Positions 9,001 through 15,414 of a stretch of 29,624 bases of DNA are shown here, piece after piece. Location of the stretch: positions 1 through 29,624 of IMG/VR virus record IMGVR_UViG_3300042868_010049; one strand, given 5' to 3'. The first letter of the stretch is position 1; the number at the start of each line of letters is the position of its first letter. The position numbers were made by a program, and so were the translations under genes. The notes below the pieces were generated by a model. It had not been told where the DNA came from. It did not search any database and worked only from the letters and a program-made list of their open reading frames with translations. The stretch comes from a virus.

Positions 9001-10584
9001 ACGGCGATGAAAGCAGCGACACCCGCCCGCCGCATGGCGATTGCCTCGAAACTTATCCTTCCTGCAATCAAAGCAGCGCTCTCAACTGTTAGACTTACCT
9101 TCCGTGTGCTTGGTGGAATCGACGCCGGTATCACCAAAATGCACTCTGAGACCCGGAGCACGATCCTTGCCTACCGCAGTTTTGTGGATATGGGCGGTTC
9201 CTCTGCCGAATACGACGCTGTTCAGCGTGCAGCGGAACAAGTCGGTCTGAGCTACGCTGAGCACGCCAGAAAGAATCTCGGACTCACCGGCAATGATTTG
9301 AGCATCGCCACACAGGAAGCCGTTCAGGGTGCGATCTTCATGGCGATGCGTGACAAAGGCGTCCCTATCGACGAACTAACAGAAAGCGCCATCTCTGAGA
9401 TTCAGGCGAAGATCGGAACCGGCAAGACATCCGACAAGACCGTAATCGGGCAAATCACAAACTTCATGGCCCGAGCAGCTAACAGCTTCCCCGGTGGTGC
9501 CATCGCCATCCCTGCTGTTAGGACCGTGGGTAACGTGATCGACGAAATGCTTTGGAATGCCCCTGTCGTTGGCATGTATCGTGCGCTCAAGTATAGGAAG
9601 TATTCCGAAGCTGAGCGTCAGAAGGTATTCCCTAACATGAAAGAAAACTGGCAGTATAACCGCAACGCTGCCTATGCTTATCTGTCCACGCCTTTGACTG
9701 CTTTGATTACCGCGCTCTTGAAAGCCAACGAAGATGAACCGGACGACAGTAAGTGGTTCTGGTTCACAGGACCATACCCGACGCTGGATCAAGCTGAGCA
9801 GGCACGTTGGAGAAACAACGGTTGGGACGAGAACACCCTCATCGTAGGCAACACCCGAATCCGGTTAGATCGTGGATTCGGCCAGACCTTCCTCTTCCCT
9901 GTGGCTGTTGGTAGGTTCGCTCACGACGCGATGAACGGAGCCACACCTGAAGAATATCTCCAGAACTCGTGGGGACTGGCAGACCTCATGGTCCCCGGTG
10001 TCTCTCAGCTCAGTGACCGTTTCGGCGCACGAGAAAGTGTTAGTGCCACAACAAACTTGGGCGAGCAAGTCTGGACATCTTTCGTCCCCTTCGCCTCACT
10101 CATGAAGACTCCTCGCCGGTTGGGTGACCGCATCGACAAGCGGAAGTCCGAGAACCTCAACTTCTTCCTAACACCTTTCTACGTCGATACCGAAGGCGAG
10201 GGTGTGGTCCTGATGAAGAACGTGCTGGGTCAAAAACTGGAGCAGGACCGCAACCCTTACGGTTGGGTTCAGAAACTCGGGTTCCCAATTTACTACCGCA
10301 CCGTCAGCAACGACGGTGACCCCCGAAGCGCCGTCATGCGCGACTTTGTGGACAACAACTACCGTGGCGGTGCCGTCGATTCTAACAGCCTAAAGAAAAA
10401 GGCCGGTGACCGATACAACGCCCGACTCCTGAACGACTACGTTGACTACCGTGTCCAACAGTTCATGAAATACTACAAGCCTAGTAGATCGAGCCTGCTT
10501 GGTCGGGAGGACTACGGCAGCAAGGTCGGGGCGCTCTGGTCGAAAGCCACTGAGGACGCCGACCGTCGCTTCAGGCTGCGTTGA
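1..10584 (+). CDS. Giant polyvalent virion-type protein, 5' end outside the window (at least 3527 codons)
   Basis: The frame is open to the first base, so the Met at base 4 is probably internal. Residues below count from that Met. Residues 31-35 are HELLH with a downstream EEFLAD (about 76-81), a zincin metallopeptidase pattern. A Lys-rich linker follows. Residues about 503-527 form a helical module (YLAAVERGDMETAQRM) familiar from phage polyvalent proteins. About 771-1153 is an all-helical domain of unknown role (RSFHNNI). About 1232-1790 has the widespread FIEEIQSD / GMKGFYDNILPKEIGKY / ITPEMR pattern. About 1795-2048 has the VHDYFGH / GFRADGEENAW / TTETRGQNSWVN pattern. Coiled coil lies at about 2560-2710. 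About 2880-3500 is a hydrophobic C-terminal module resembling LPD38-type domains. Linkers end in R/K-FDD. By family analogy it is packaged and injected with the DNA, acting early in the host. Individual enzyme activities are inferred, not shown. It could also be a very long tape-measure-like protein, but the domain mix argues against that. Confidence 0.85.
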   Translation, partial: GMRARGAVTNQANGVIYISDKSDRSEILVTYHELLHSFKNSDPSGYAKLAASVDADLEAYIKQNPNRGGLNPDATKEEFLADFLADRATTKGFWEKVAAKEPAVFEKFAQFMRSMINRLIKGRVGTASLIRNLKEADAALTDFVIAQRLRAPAKKVETEPVVKNEKKAEPDTQKKVKKPKMTETEAVTKSKAAVQPEIDKLPDTGANRIRKADLNRALKKATTLDEVNEVQQAVSGGSVSFDDAEPKRRPAWIDRSGNIVSLSNGETHGDYASKLLKVKPVDGTAALNLKGWARVIPTGETIYVDFGETQQTLSPSQRKSLIRLAEGLGSQSITADGYNGQRIIWESDEKRSDVRFDDAVIQWDAKGMGGTSNQEDIDYFGHVRMMPYATFRAIAAPGNWNTDTIPVAEQKMRAGEPVAPPFIEAEWDDKKKVLRAYGHEGRSRSDAANRVAPGQDIPVHIFIRGFRARNLTDEMRNAPIVPEKGGKPVSTQRSDVRFDDGDTDYLAAVERGDMETAQRMVDEAARQSGKAKFLDRFVDSSDIISRSEGRKTWSNVASKLFGERIHPTEIPVIDNRYLRGSDFPESLRDLLTVAEVSRKMSREEDMAGNSILDILTSEYEDGVKDPVTGINSATFDLDMGFRNALRSANAKRTEALGRIRDKTKGLYEDSEIINIASNLPSTSDIEAEDRSIVFRNRNGAPSESADPVTYDEAGNVIPPSQRFNLDSSDIRFDDPTPRPGYQPESQIDVRLGDDTQPLEGRDTRDGLDYETLKTMPDLLKRMVKKMRQSGIFRISNRMRNPENMAEIALEQLTNNILYVHDAVPKDIAERSKKWYQGANKIANSWAKKYGIPLHSTAAVIAALSPQRDWFMNVSLAERTLDVWSGQRRNTDTITPEMIETAERLDSVKQPKEQEIEGEIYFYTPFTDRARKLGDRPFDDMSPGDKAMFVRLYDETYNSPSFSTITPEGEFRRLQTGKTGKLSTVTWGPFATIEKAIRILDLGTLDAASEALGKQHKIRSFHNNIVSPGDPRNVTSDTHAVAVATLLPVAGGSPDVTANFSGVRDSKTGFTGTYALYAEAYRRAANLRGIAPSEMQSITWEAIREVYDKQFKQKSYALDSVRAIWKKYANEDIDYETAREQAFQAGGGYSPPSWYQQLAVSEFDDIGDGRRESTYAEGDDLSPATRLRSRKGRRDGRTGSGRDSGTQEGGAASQGNRSAARAVQDELRFDDPVEPFYSQLQRTVAAKVPARATPDQIMATVKAAGVKSEEIKWSGIEQALGSLAVDGKVEKAALMKYLGEEGSVRFEEVVGRDQVVAPTESTEIFDDAGVGFGAKFGQYVLPGGENYREVVLAMPTEQAASDVEGIARSIARNDGEDWNRLSEEVREGLRVVARNRLEENRNRPYSAYTSSHFPDVPNYVAHMRLNERTDAEGNPGLFIEEIQSDRHQAGRTKGYKEDTSPEDIEVAKKAKEDAEEKLQLREYAIREENGFPLSLKEIIASGRKAEYDSIRDADAVRTKLKTVAEQARQRYATLTSDVSGQVADAPFRTTWPLALFKRALRDAVASGKDWIGWTVGETQSDRFDLSKTLESVDVTREGDKFRVFYRTREGASSEAGVFPAQELPDVVGKELADKIVSDFSGGDPARKEALKSQMDQARRDMQAYGFDDPKGEEAYDRYKTLQAEYQASNPTAKKYEGLDLKVGGSGMKGFYDNILPKEIGKYVDRLGKGKVEQSSVNTATPLSSATSQAMDNDGWETPTDGRANTPIWKVTITPEMRSTVTEQGQVMFDDPPLEGLPSKVTVPGRGKITFGPYLPARQAAETYAEQAGIPYNPPKTYAKVDVARAERIAAEFDRMKHDPTNPEVKAAFDAMIKETLAQWEVIKATGIKIEPIPEGQPDPYAKSPRYAHLDVIENNHLWFFPTVSGFGGTNVANQDVSGNPLMIETGEVINGHRMVANDVFRVVHDYFGHIKEGVGFRADGEENAWRIHSAMYSPLARKAMTTETRGQNSWVNFGPYAEFNKTAKGDETQYAPQKTGLLPDWVVSDGATDSDVKFDDAKAYNPQTGVPFIDGGKLTSRLNRSTGQPEEARVRFKTPLRLDDGTRISGFTDDSRTVFYGYDKNGEAFTLSAEYVGTVENPKAQNLIDDGSELFNRLSQALDAFNKSRGIRFDDPKPYNPRTSGIDNSFVIDTRRDFIAARNVIHRDIFDPNTVPLTDEGLAQAESFLDSLLDQELMQQRQDTIGEEVNLTGNRSAVVAGILRVAYFAYAARWYPKNRTKARELMAMGMIVVEGVRAQLDEPSMSASETGALLASFKSYKGGSIVGLFAVELQSRFDYVKERFGENLAKLSRSVARVSNRTNPDAKTDKHRNKNHKIRKIVDEVLIESDQLAKLKQAEAQARNAWKKVASLLSRLVESGLKFDDPTMTPLQAFLDLVNRDGDLDDIAEAFEKVLPRLEARLQPEDLEIVRKTKRTAQDAEKVRENITGRSATKNPADTLAKRLIGRAKNFDRVSPKAEDKKKAAFDELMNSGASRADFIERFVAMGGSPELANELFDANQVRVDRQLQREAAEAEAKIDKEVEKAAEKAQRSYDKAQEYVDRVGDEVIPARPTKDNDTYQAMVRRYISQNYAESDEATLTRDLATFTRPDGEQYFTDDQIDQIVTRAEFARRDRIAARAAKLEADYQKAQRRSRRAAEDKASKILTKGQAKDSQSRSITQIIEDEFINNPRRGVLDRKGRIRLAREILKERTDLDYEQIKRVAENLEKELSNWLEAAMLRAASSILKSLEKGKLSPSEVQKFVRLNPSQIEQAIRLQVFDPTKDFVTSIAALAGWEGLTGEEMARLTELEQQIDANGRTSRKAIQLIHKQGRIILNATGLSPKAKDLINSYIRGNIYSGTSSLGLSVMVGLYEYAKLFADELVVSVINSKGNIPKLLNEIKVLGSAWFSSHIAGYREALVAFRTGTSFTEQVQGGQEGSLDNDIFTDPLTRVWDRSIDDIRKGYTAMKAATPARRMAIASKLILPAIKAALSTVRLTFRVLGGIDAGITKMHSETRSTILAYRSFVDMGGSSAEYDAVQRAAEQVGLSYAEHARKNLGLTGNDLSIATQEAVQGAIFMAMRDKGVPIDELTESAISEIQAKIGTGKTSDKTVIGQITNFMARAANSFPGGAIAIPAVRTVGNVIDEMLWNAPVVGMYRALKYRKYSEAERQKVFPNMKENWQYNRNAAYAYLSTPLTALITALLKANEDEPDDSKWFWFTGPYPTLDQAEQARWRNNGWDENTLIVGNTRIRLDRGFGQTFLFPVAVGRFAHDAMNGATPEEYLQNSWGLADLMVPGVSQLSDRFGARESVSATTNLGEQVWTSFVPFASLMKTPRRLGDRIDKRKSENLNFFLTPFYVDTEGEGVVLMKNVLGQKLEQDRNPYGWVQKLGFPIYYRTVSNDGDPRSAVMRDFVDNNYRGGAVDSNSLKKKAGDRYNARLLNDYVDYRVQQFMKYYKPSRSSLLGREDYGSKVGALWSKATEDADRRFRLR
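721..7260 (+). repeat. Dispersed Phe-Asp-Asp inter-domain linker motif (about 12 copies)
   Basis: Phe-Asp-Asp occurs at 721, 1066, 1492, 2194, 3484, 3682, 3970, 4993, 5359, 6157, 6502 and 7252. A further copy at 2809 lies inside a domain. The best copies read (S/T)D(V/I)(R/K)FDD and are followed by Asp, Ala or Pro. Several coincide with the borders of recognisable domains, for example 3682, 5359, 6157 and 6502. Two are followed by a second shared string, K(A/P)YNP(Q/R)T. Short recurrent linkers of this kind are known from phage polyvalent proteins, usually with other residues after the Phe. Confidence 0.8.
1054..1501 (+). repeat. 22-bp exact direct repeat encoding the SDVRFDD linker
   Basis: Positions 1054-1075 and 1480-1501 are identical over 22 bases and encode Ser-Asp-Val-Arg-Phe-Asp-Asp in the same frame. 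Other copies of the linker in this gene differ in their codons. These two are therefore either a recent duplication or strongly constrained. Confidence 0.85.
10470..10487. promoter_or_regulatory. CTACTA-N6-TAGTAG-type palindrome (one mismatch)
   Basis: ATACTA-CAAGCC-TAGTAG: 11 of 12 arm bases fit the consensus. It lies inside the last 120 bp of the giant gene, close to the convergent junction with polA. See the finding on this element for the other copies. Confidence 0.5.
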
Positions 10585-12571
10585 GCGGGTAGAGCTGGGA
10601 CCAGTTCGGACCCCACTCACCTTCAACCCGGATCGGGACCCGGAACTTGAGGACCGTCTCCATGATGTGACGCATCTCCTCGAAGCCCTCCTCGTCCCAG
10701 TCCTCCTCGACCGAGAAGTCCAGCTCATCATGAACAACGAGCGTGGGGACCCCAATCCGGTCGAACACACCGTCATTCCAGCACTTGACCATCGCCGACT
10801 TCATCAGGTCGGCAGCGGAGCCTTGGATGATGTGGTTCAGGGCCTTGTGCGTGCTGCTCCGCTTCAGGTTCGGCCCATACTTGGCCAATGCGGCGTTCAG
10901 GCGCAGAGGAACCGGTCTGGGGGCACCACGGGGCGTCCACTTGGGTTCCCACATATCGAAGTGGGAGATCCGGCCAAGAATCGTTTGTGTAAAGCCCTGC
11001 TCCTCGACAAGTTTGGAAGCCCACTCCATCGTTTCTGACACGTAGGGGAGACCGTCGTGATATGCTGTGAAAAACTCCTCAGCTTCAACGTCTGACAGTC
11101 CCATCATCGACTGGAGTTTTTTCTGTGAAGCTCCGTAGATGCCTGCAAAGTTGACGTTCTTGACGTGCTTGCGTGGAAGGTCGAGTCCTACGACTCTGTG
11201 AATCATCGCCTTCGTAAAGTCGTGATAGTCTGTGTCAGGATTGTTCTTATACTCTTTTCGCAAAGCTTTGGCACCTTGACCAACAGCAAAGTGGGCAAGT
11301 AAACGCGATTCAATAGAACTGTAATCATATTTTCTCCAGTGTGAATGTCCTTTGTGCGGTATAAAAATTGATCTGATCTTCTTAGCTAAGTCGTTTCGAG
11401 AAGGTATCTGTTGAAGGTTAGGGTCGCTTGCACTCATGCGTCCTGTAACAGCACGCATTGGGTTGAAACTACCATGAACTCTTCCGTTGATAGAAGATCC
11501 AAAAATGCTTCCATCAATGAACGACCCTACATACTTTTTCAGCTCTTGGAGGTCAACAACCATTTGACCGAGCGGGTGCTCCAGTGTCTTCAGGAACTCC
11601 GCCTTGAGCTGGGGCTTCTGGGTCTTTGGTGTTAGAGGGTAGGAAATCTTCAGCCGGTCGAAGACCTTGCCCATCTCCACCGGGGAACCCGTGTTGACGT
11701 GCCGACCGGCGATCTTGTCCACATCAGCCTGAAGGTCCACAATGGCGGCGTTGAGAGCGTCACGGGCCTGCTCAGCGGCGTTGAGATCCACCGCGACACC
11801 TTTGATACGCATAGCTACCAGAAGCCGGAGGAGATCGCACTCCAGTCGGTAAACGTCATGCAAGCCCTTCCGGTCCATCTTATTCCACTGCTCCCGGAGG
11901 ACTCCATGAGGCAGCTCTACGTCGGACTCCGCGTAATGGCCAACCAGCTCAGGCGGGCAGCGGTAGAGGTTGCTCATCACCAGATCGCGGACTGCGTCAG
12001 GACCGGGCATTGGGCCTTTGCCAAAATAGTTCCACCCCCACTCGTAGAGAAGGTTGGACACCTTCCCTGTCCCTAACAGCTTTTGACTGACCTTCTCCAG
12101 TGAAGCTTCATCTTGGTGCTTGATGAGCTTTGCAGCTATCCAAGTGTCATGAAGTTCACCGTTGACGGTTACACCCTCATGCGTCAGCCAACCGAGGTCG
12201 TAAAGAGAGTTATGTCCAAGCTTAGGACAGGGAAGTGATAACTGGTCATTGACGTAGCGCATCACGTTGACCGGATCGAGGTTCAAGCTGGTTTCCTCGT
12301 GGCGGCACGGCAGATACACCGAGAATCCGTCATCTGTCCCAAGCGCCACACCGATGATGTGGCCTACCCCTCTGCCCCATCCCGGCCCAACAGTCTTCAA
12401 GTCTGGGTCCTTCGTCTCAACGTCGTAGGAGATCATCTTGGCACCCTTCAGGGAAGGGAGACGAGCGAGGTCAGGAAGCTTCCACCCCGTCGCCGGAACT
12501 TTCGGGCGTGGGTTGTAATAGCGACGCTTGCGCTTCGCCGGGACTTCGTCCTCTGGCCAAATGAGACTCAT
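10571..12571 (-). CDS. polA: DNA polymerase I-type (family A) with 3'-5' exonuclease
   Basis: This is the replicative polymerase of the phage (666 aa). The N-terminal half is a DnaQ-like proofreading domain: exo I SYDVET (D50, E52), exo II GHNSLYDLGW (D125), exo III YAESDVE (Y213, D217). The polymerase half has TGRMSASDPNLQQIPSR (376-392), motif A KYDYSSIE (D416), motif B RKHVKNVNFAGIYG (R467, K471, F475, Y479) and motif C VVHDE (614-616). There is no 5'-3' exonuclease domain, as usual for phage enzymes. F475 aligns with E. coli Pol I Phe762. The start abuts the stop of the upstream 92-aa gene, suggesting translational coupling. The 3' end overlaps the giant gene tail to tail by 14 nt. The family call is certain. 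Confidence 0.97.
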   Translation of the reverse strand: MSLIWPEDEVPAKRKRRYYNPRPKVPATGWKLPDLARLPSLKGAKMISYDVETKDPDLKTVGPGWGRGVGHIIGVALGTDDGFSVYLPCRHEETSLNLDPVNVMRYVNDQLSLPCPKLGHNSLYDLGWLTHEGVTVNGELHDTWIAAKLIKHQDEASLEKVSQKLLGTGKVSNLLYEWGWNYFGKGPMPGPDAVRDLVMSNLYRCPPELVGHYAESDVELPHGVLREQWNKMDRKGLHDVYRLECDLLRLLVAMRIKGVAVDLNAAEQARDALNAAIVDLQADVDKIAGRHVNTGSPVEMGKVFDRLKISYPLTPKTQKPQLKAEFLKTLEHPLGQMVVDLQELKKYVGSFIDGSIFGSSINGRVHGSFNPMRAVTGRMSASDPNLQQIPSRNDLAKKIRSIFIPHKGHSHWRKYDYSSIESRLLAHFAVGQGAKALRKEYKNNPDTDYHDFTKAMIHRVVGLDLPRKHVKNVNFAGIYGASQKKLQSMMGLSDVEAEEFFTAYHDGLPYVSETMEWASKLVEEQGFTQTILGRISHFDMWEPKWTPRGAPRPVPLRLNAALAKYGPNLKRSSTHKALNHIIQGSAADLMKSAMVKCWNDGVFDRIGVPTLVVHDELDFSVEEDWDEEGFEEMRHIMETVLKFRVPIRVEGEWGPNWSQLYPLNAA

Positions 12572-12850
12572 TTAGGCGTCCCCTGAAATTAAATGCAGTC
12601 CATCATCGCGTCTTTCAATGGTGTCACCCCAATCAGCAAAGACACGCCGACCGTCAAAGGCTATAAAAGCGATTAACCGTGATACGCAAGGACTACACCC
12701 TACTGGTCCGTATTCACCCTCATACTCGCCGTAGTCCCCACACGTAGGGCAAGGAGGCTGTTCTCCCACAAAAGCAAGAACTTCGTTACCGTTATCCAAA
12801 ACTCTTGGAGTGCTGGCGTAATCAGGTGCGGTGTATGTTATACTGTCCAT
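12572..12850 (-). CDS. Small putative zinc-binding protein (92 aa)
   Basis: I do not recognise the family. The central stretch CPTCGDYGEYEGEYGPVGCSPC has two CxxC pairs about 16 residues apart, a likely zinc knuckle of the DnaJ/rubredoxin-knuckle type. The C-terminal half is beta-rich, with Trp and acidic residues. It lies between the clamp-like gene (3-nt gap) and polA (directly abutting) in the replication operon. AAGGAG about 7 nt before the ATG is the only textbook Shine-Dalgarno I found in the minus-strand genes, and it lies at the end of the clamp gene. A role in replication is only suggested by position. Confidence 0.75.
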   Translation of the reverse strand: MDSITYTAPDYASTPRVLDNGNEVLAFVGEQPPCPTCGDYGEYEGEYGPVGCSPCVSRLIAFIAFDGRRVFADWGDTIERRDDGLHLISGDA

Positions 12851-12864
12851 AGTTTATCTCCTTG
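12843..12864 (-). promoter_or_regulatory. Clear Shine-Dalgarno before the 92-aa gene
   Basis: On the minus strand AAGGAGATAAACT precedes ATG. The AAGGAG core is complementary to the canonical 16S 3' tail at good spacing. This contrasts with the A/C-only leaders of most other genes here and shows that the phage uses SD initiation at least once. Confidence 0.7.
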
Positions 12865-13789
12865 TTGATGAAATCATTCTAGCGTCGTCTGTAGAGGTCA
12901 TTACTAGGTTACCCTCCTCAGACACAAAGAAGCTCTTACTCAATCGTAGTAGCGAGTCAAAGTTTTTCTTAGAAAGTTTGAAGTCCGGTCCCTTAGCCGA
13001 ACCTTCGATCACTCCCATAGAACCTTCCGATTCGTAGTAAACCTTACCCTCAAAGACACGGACTACATCGCACTCGATACTTGACAGGTAATCAAGCACG
13101 TCCTCAAGGATCTTAACCTTGACCCACTTCAGCTTGTAAAAGTGAGAGAGGTCATTGAGGTGCTCCGATATAAGACGACTCACTAGCGAGCTTCCGTCCT
13201 CGAAATCGAACCGGACGTTGCTGGTATCTTGCCTAGCAGATACCACCTTCGACTTGAACTTGAGAAGTGCCACAGCGGACTCCTTCGGTAGGTTGAAATC
13301 AAAATCGTCTGTTAGGCCCGAAGCGGCAGCGAGTAGCCGGTAGTTGTCGGAGGCTTCCATCACCCCCCGGCGAAAGGTCACCCCGGTCGCCATGATCCTG
13401 TCATTCTGAGCGTTCACCGTCGCGACAGCGTGCTTCAGTGCCACGAGGTTCAGACCTCCCTCGACCTCGAAGTCAGGTCCGAACACGTCCACCGTCTCCA
13501 GCTCATCGGCAGGTAGGCACGGTATGGTGAGCTGCTCCTTGCCTTCCTTCAGGACGAGCCTCTTGGCCTTGACCGTGAACGCCACCGTCCCGCGCTTTTT
13601 CTTCTGGAAGAAGTTCAGCAGCAGCTTCGGGTTGACCACACACGACACGTCGGACGCTATCGGTGCCCGGATGCAGAAAGTTCCGCCGAAGCTTGTCATC
13701 ATGCCGTCGTCCAACCGCACCATCTGTGCGGTCGGTTGCGGGCTGAGTGGATTCAGCGCTAGTGAGCAGAGTTCGATCTGTGGTTTCAT
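12854..13789 (-). CDS. Putative sliding clamp (DnaN/beta-like)
   Basis: A 311-aa protein whose middle section resembles the second domain of bacterial beta clamps. The stretch with VNAQNDRIMATGVTFRRGVMEASDNYRLLAA matches the beta-clamp pattern 'LtGV.f....l..tDs.RLa' (about 120-155). The rest is alternating beta strands and amphipathic helices, and the length is a little below the usual 360-370. The start codon shares one nucleotide with the helicase stop (TGATG), and the gene lies just upstream of polA in the operon, so a processivity factor for the phage polymerase is the natural reading. Sequence similarity is weak. A structural prediction showing a two- or three-domain clamp would settle it. 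Confidence 0.6.
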   Translation of the reverse strand: MKPQIELCSLALNPLSPQPTAQMVRLDDGMMTSFGGTFCIRAPIASDVSCVVNPKLLLNFFQKKKRGTVAFTVKAKRLVLKEGKEQLTIPCLPADELETVDVFGPDFEVEGGLNLVALKHAVATVNAQNDRIMATGVTFRRGVMEASDNYRLLAAASGLTDDFDFNLPKESAVALLKFKSKVVSARQDTSNVRFDFEDGSSLVSRLISEHLNDLSHFYKLKWVKVKILEDVLDYLSSIECDVVRVFEGKVYYESEGSMGVIEGSAKGPDFKLSKKNFDSLLRLSKSFFVSEEGNLVMTSTDDARMISSTRR

Positions 13790-15414
13790 CAGAATGGAAT
13801 GTCATCCTCCGCGACTTCGCCACGGGCAGGAACTTCACAACCGAGAACTTCAGGGTATTTCTTAGAAACGTCAACACGAATCAGTGTAGGAGTCAACAAT
13901 TCACCAGTCCTCTCTTCCGCTTCTTCGACCGACTCAGGAACAGGCATTGCTCCGCCTCGATGCTGCCACCAAACACTAACCCTACGTTGGATGATCGCGT
14001 TCTCGTTACCAAAGAACAGATATTCTTTGAAGCTATATCCGCCGACAAAATAAGTGGAGCACAGGTAGGGATTACCGGCTTTGGACACACCGCGCTTGTA
14101 AACCACGCTCAGGACCTCGAACTCCTCGATCACCGGCTCAGGGTTTGCTCCGACCATGAGGGCGGCGTTCCCGGCCACTTTCTCAATCGTTGTTGACGGC
14201 GGGAACTTGTATCCGCACTCGATACAAACCACCGCTCTTGTGTGGTTCAGGGTCGAGCACTCCGGGCATTTCTTGACAGGCGCTTCTCCAACCACACCGT
14301 CGCCCTTCTTGCGCGGACGTGGAATGATTGGGGCGTTGATAGGACCGAGACGAAAAGTGTTCCGTCCAAAGTCTAACACAACGCAATTCTTCTTGCCCGG
14401 TGCCACACGAGTTCCTCGACCGAGGATCTGGACCCAGAGAGCCGTGGACTGGGTGACACGGGCGACGGCGATGAGATCCAGCGTCTTGAGGTCGTATCCT
14501 GTTGTTAGAATGCCGACGTTGATGAGGCAGCGAATCTCTTCCCTTTCGAAAGCCTCGATCTTCTCCTTCCGCCACTTGTCCTTTGCATCGACTGTGGTGC
14601 AGGAGACACCGGCAGCTTTGAACATGCGCTCAAGGTTCGCAGCGTGCTTGAGGCCGGATGCGAACACCAGCCAGTGCTTTCTGTTAGAACCGTGCTTGAT
14701 GCACTCCTTCACAACGCACTTGTTCAAGGCGTCGGTGTCCGCTGCCTCCTGTGCTTCAGCCTCAAGGAACTCACCCCCGCGCATCGACAGGTTGGTCACG
14801 TCGATCACCTCATCCGGTTCTTTCGGCACAAGCATCGACAGGATACCGTCCGAAACGAACTGGTTGAACCGGGTAGTTTCTGATAGATCAATGATGATTT
14901 CGTCGAACAGCTCATGATCCACAAGAAGACCCTGTCCGAGACGGTATGGTGTGGCAGTAAACCCGATCACCCGGAGTAGCGGGTTTTCCTGCTTCAGCTC
15001 CTTGATGAACTTCTGATAGGCTGTCCCTTCGTTGGGAGAGATGAGGTGGGCCTCATCCACCATCAGGACGTTGACCTTCTTGAACATCCAAGCTTTCCCG
15101 GCAAGAGACTGGATACCGGCGTAAATGATAGGGGAGCGTGTGTCACGACTTTTCAGACCAGCAGAGTAAATCCCTGCCGGAGCCTGTGGCCAGTATTTCA
15201 GCATCGAGGAGCAGTTCTGGTCGATGACTTCCCGGATGTGAGTGACGCACATGACACGAGTGCTGTGCTTCGTTACGAGTGTTTTGATGAGGGAGTTACA
15301 GGCGTGAGTTTTGCCTGTGCCTGTAGGTGATACCACAAGACCGTTACCCTCCCGCTTTCGCAAGAACTTCAGGACAGCGTCGTGAATCTCAATCTGGTGT
15401 GCCCAAGCCTTCAT
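13789..15414 (-). CDS. Superfamily II DNA/RNA helicase (DEAH type) with zinc ribbon
   Basis: 541 aa. Motif I is SPTGTGKT (29-36), motif II DEAH (120-123), motif III GFTATP (151-156). The C-terminal helicase lobe has LTTGYDLKTLDLIAVAR (303-319) and motif VI QILGRGTR (329-336). A zinc ribbon, CPEC-x10-CIEC, follows at 383-400. The last 130 residues are unassigned, possibly a small beta domain. The order matches phage RAD25/UvsW-like helicases that act in recombination-dependent replication or branch migration. The gene is coupled to the nuclease upstream (ATGA overlap) and the clamp downstream (1-nt overlap), so the three are likely made together. Confidence 0.95.
   Translation of the reverse strand: MKAWAHQIEIHDAVLKFLRKREGNGLVVSPTGTGKTHACNSLIKTLVTKHSTRVMCVTHIREVIDQNCSSMLKYWPQAPAGIYSAGLKSRDTRSPIIYAGIQSLAGKAWMFKKVNVLMVDEAHLISPNEGTAYQKFIKELKQENPLLRVIGFTATPYRLGQGLLVDHELFDEIIIDLSETTRFNQFVSDGILSMLVPKEPDEVIDVTNLSMRGGEFLEAEAQEAADTDALNKCVVKECIKHGSNRKHWLVFASGLKHAANLERMFKAAGVSCTTVDAKDKWRKEKIEAFEREEIRCLINVGILTTGYDLKTLDLIAVARVTQSTALWVQILGRGTRVAPGKKNCVVLDFGRNTFRLGPINAPIIPRPRKKGDGVVGEAPVKKCPECSTLNHTRAVVCIECGYKFPPSTTIEKVAGNAALMVGANPEPVIEEFEVLSVVYKRGVSKAGNPYLCSTYFVGGYSFKEYLFFGNENAIIQRRVSVWWQHRGGAMPVPESVEEAEERTGELLTPTLIRVDVSKKYPEVLGCEVPARGEVAEDDIPF

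Noticed and set aside
1-10584. A phage N4-type virion RNA polymerase (also about 3500 aa) as the identity of the giant protein
   Set aside because: I could not see T7/N4-like RNA polymerase motifs; the recognisable modules are those of polyvalent proteins.
14156-14917. 253-codon plus-strand frame inside the helicase gene
   Set aside because: It is antisense to intact helicase motifs, including motif VI and the zinc ribbon; its Ser/Arg-rich content is typical of a shadow frame.
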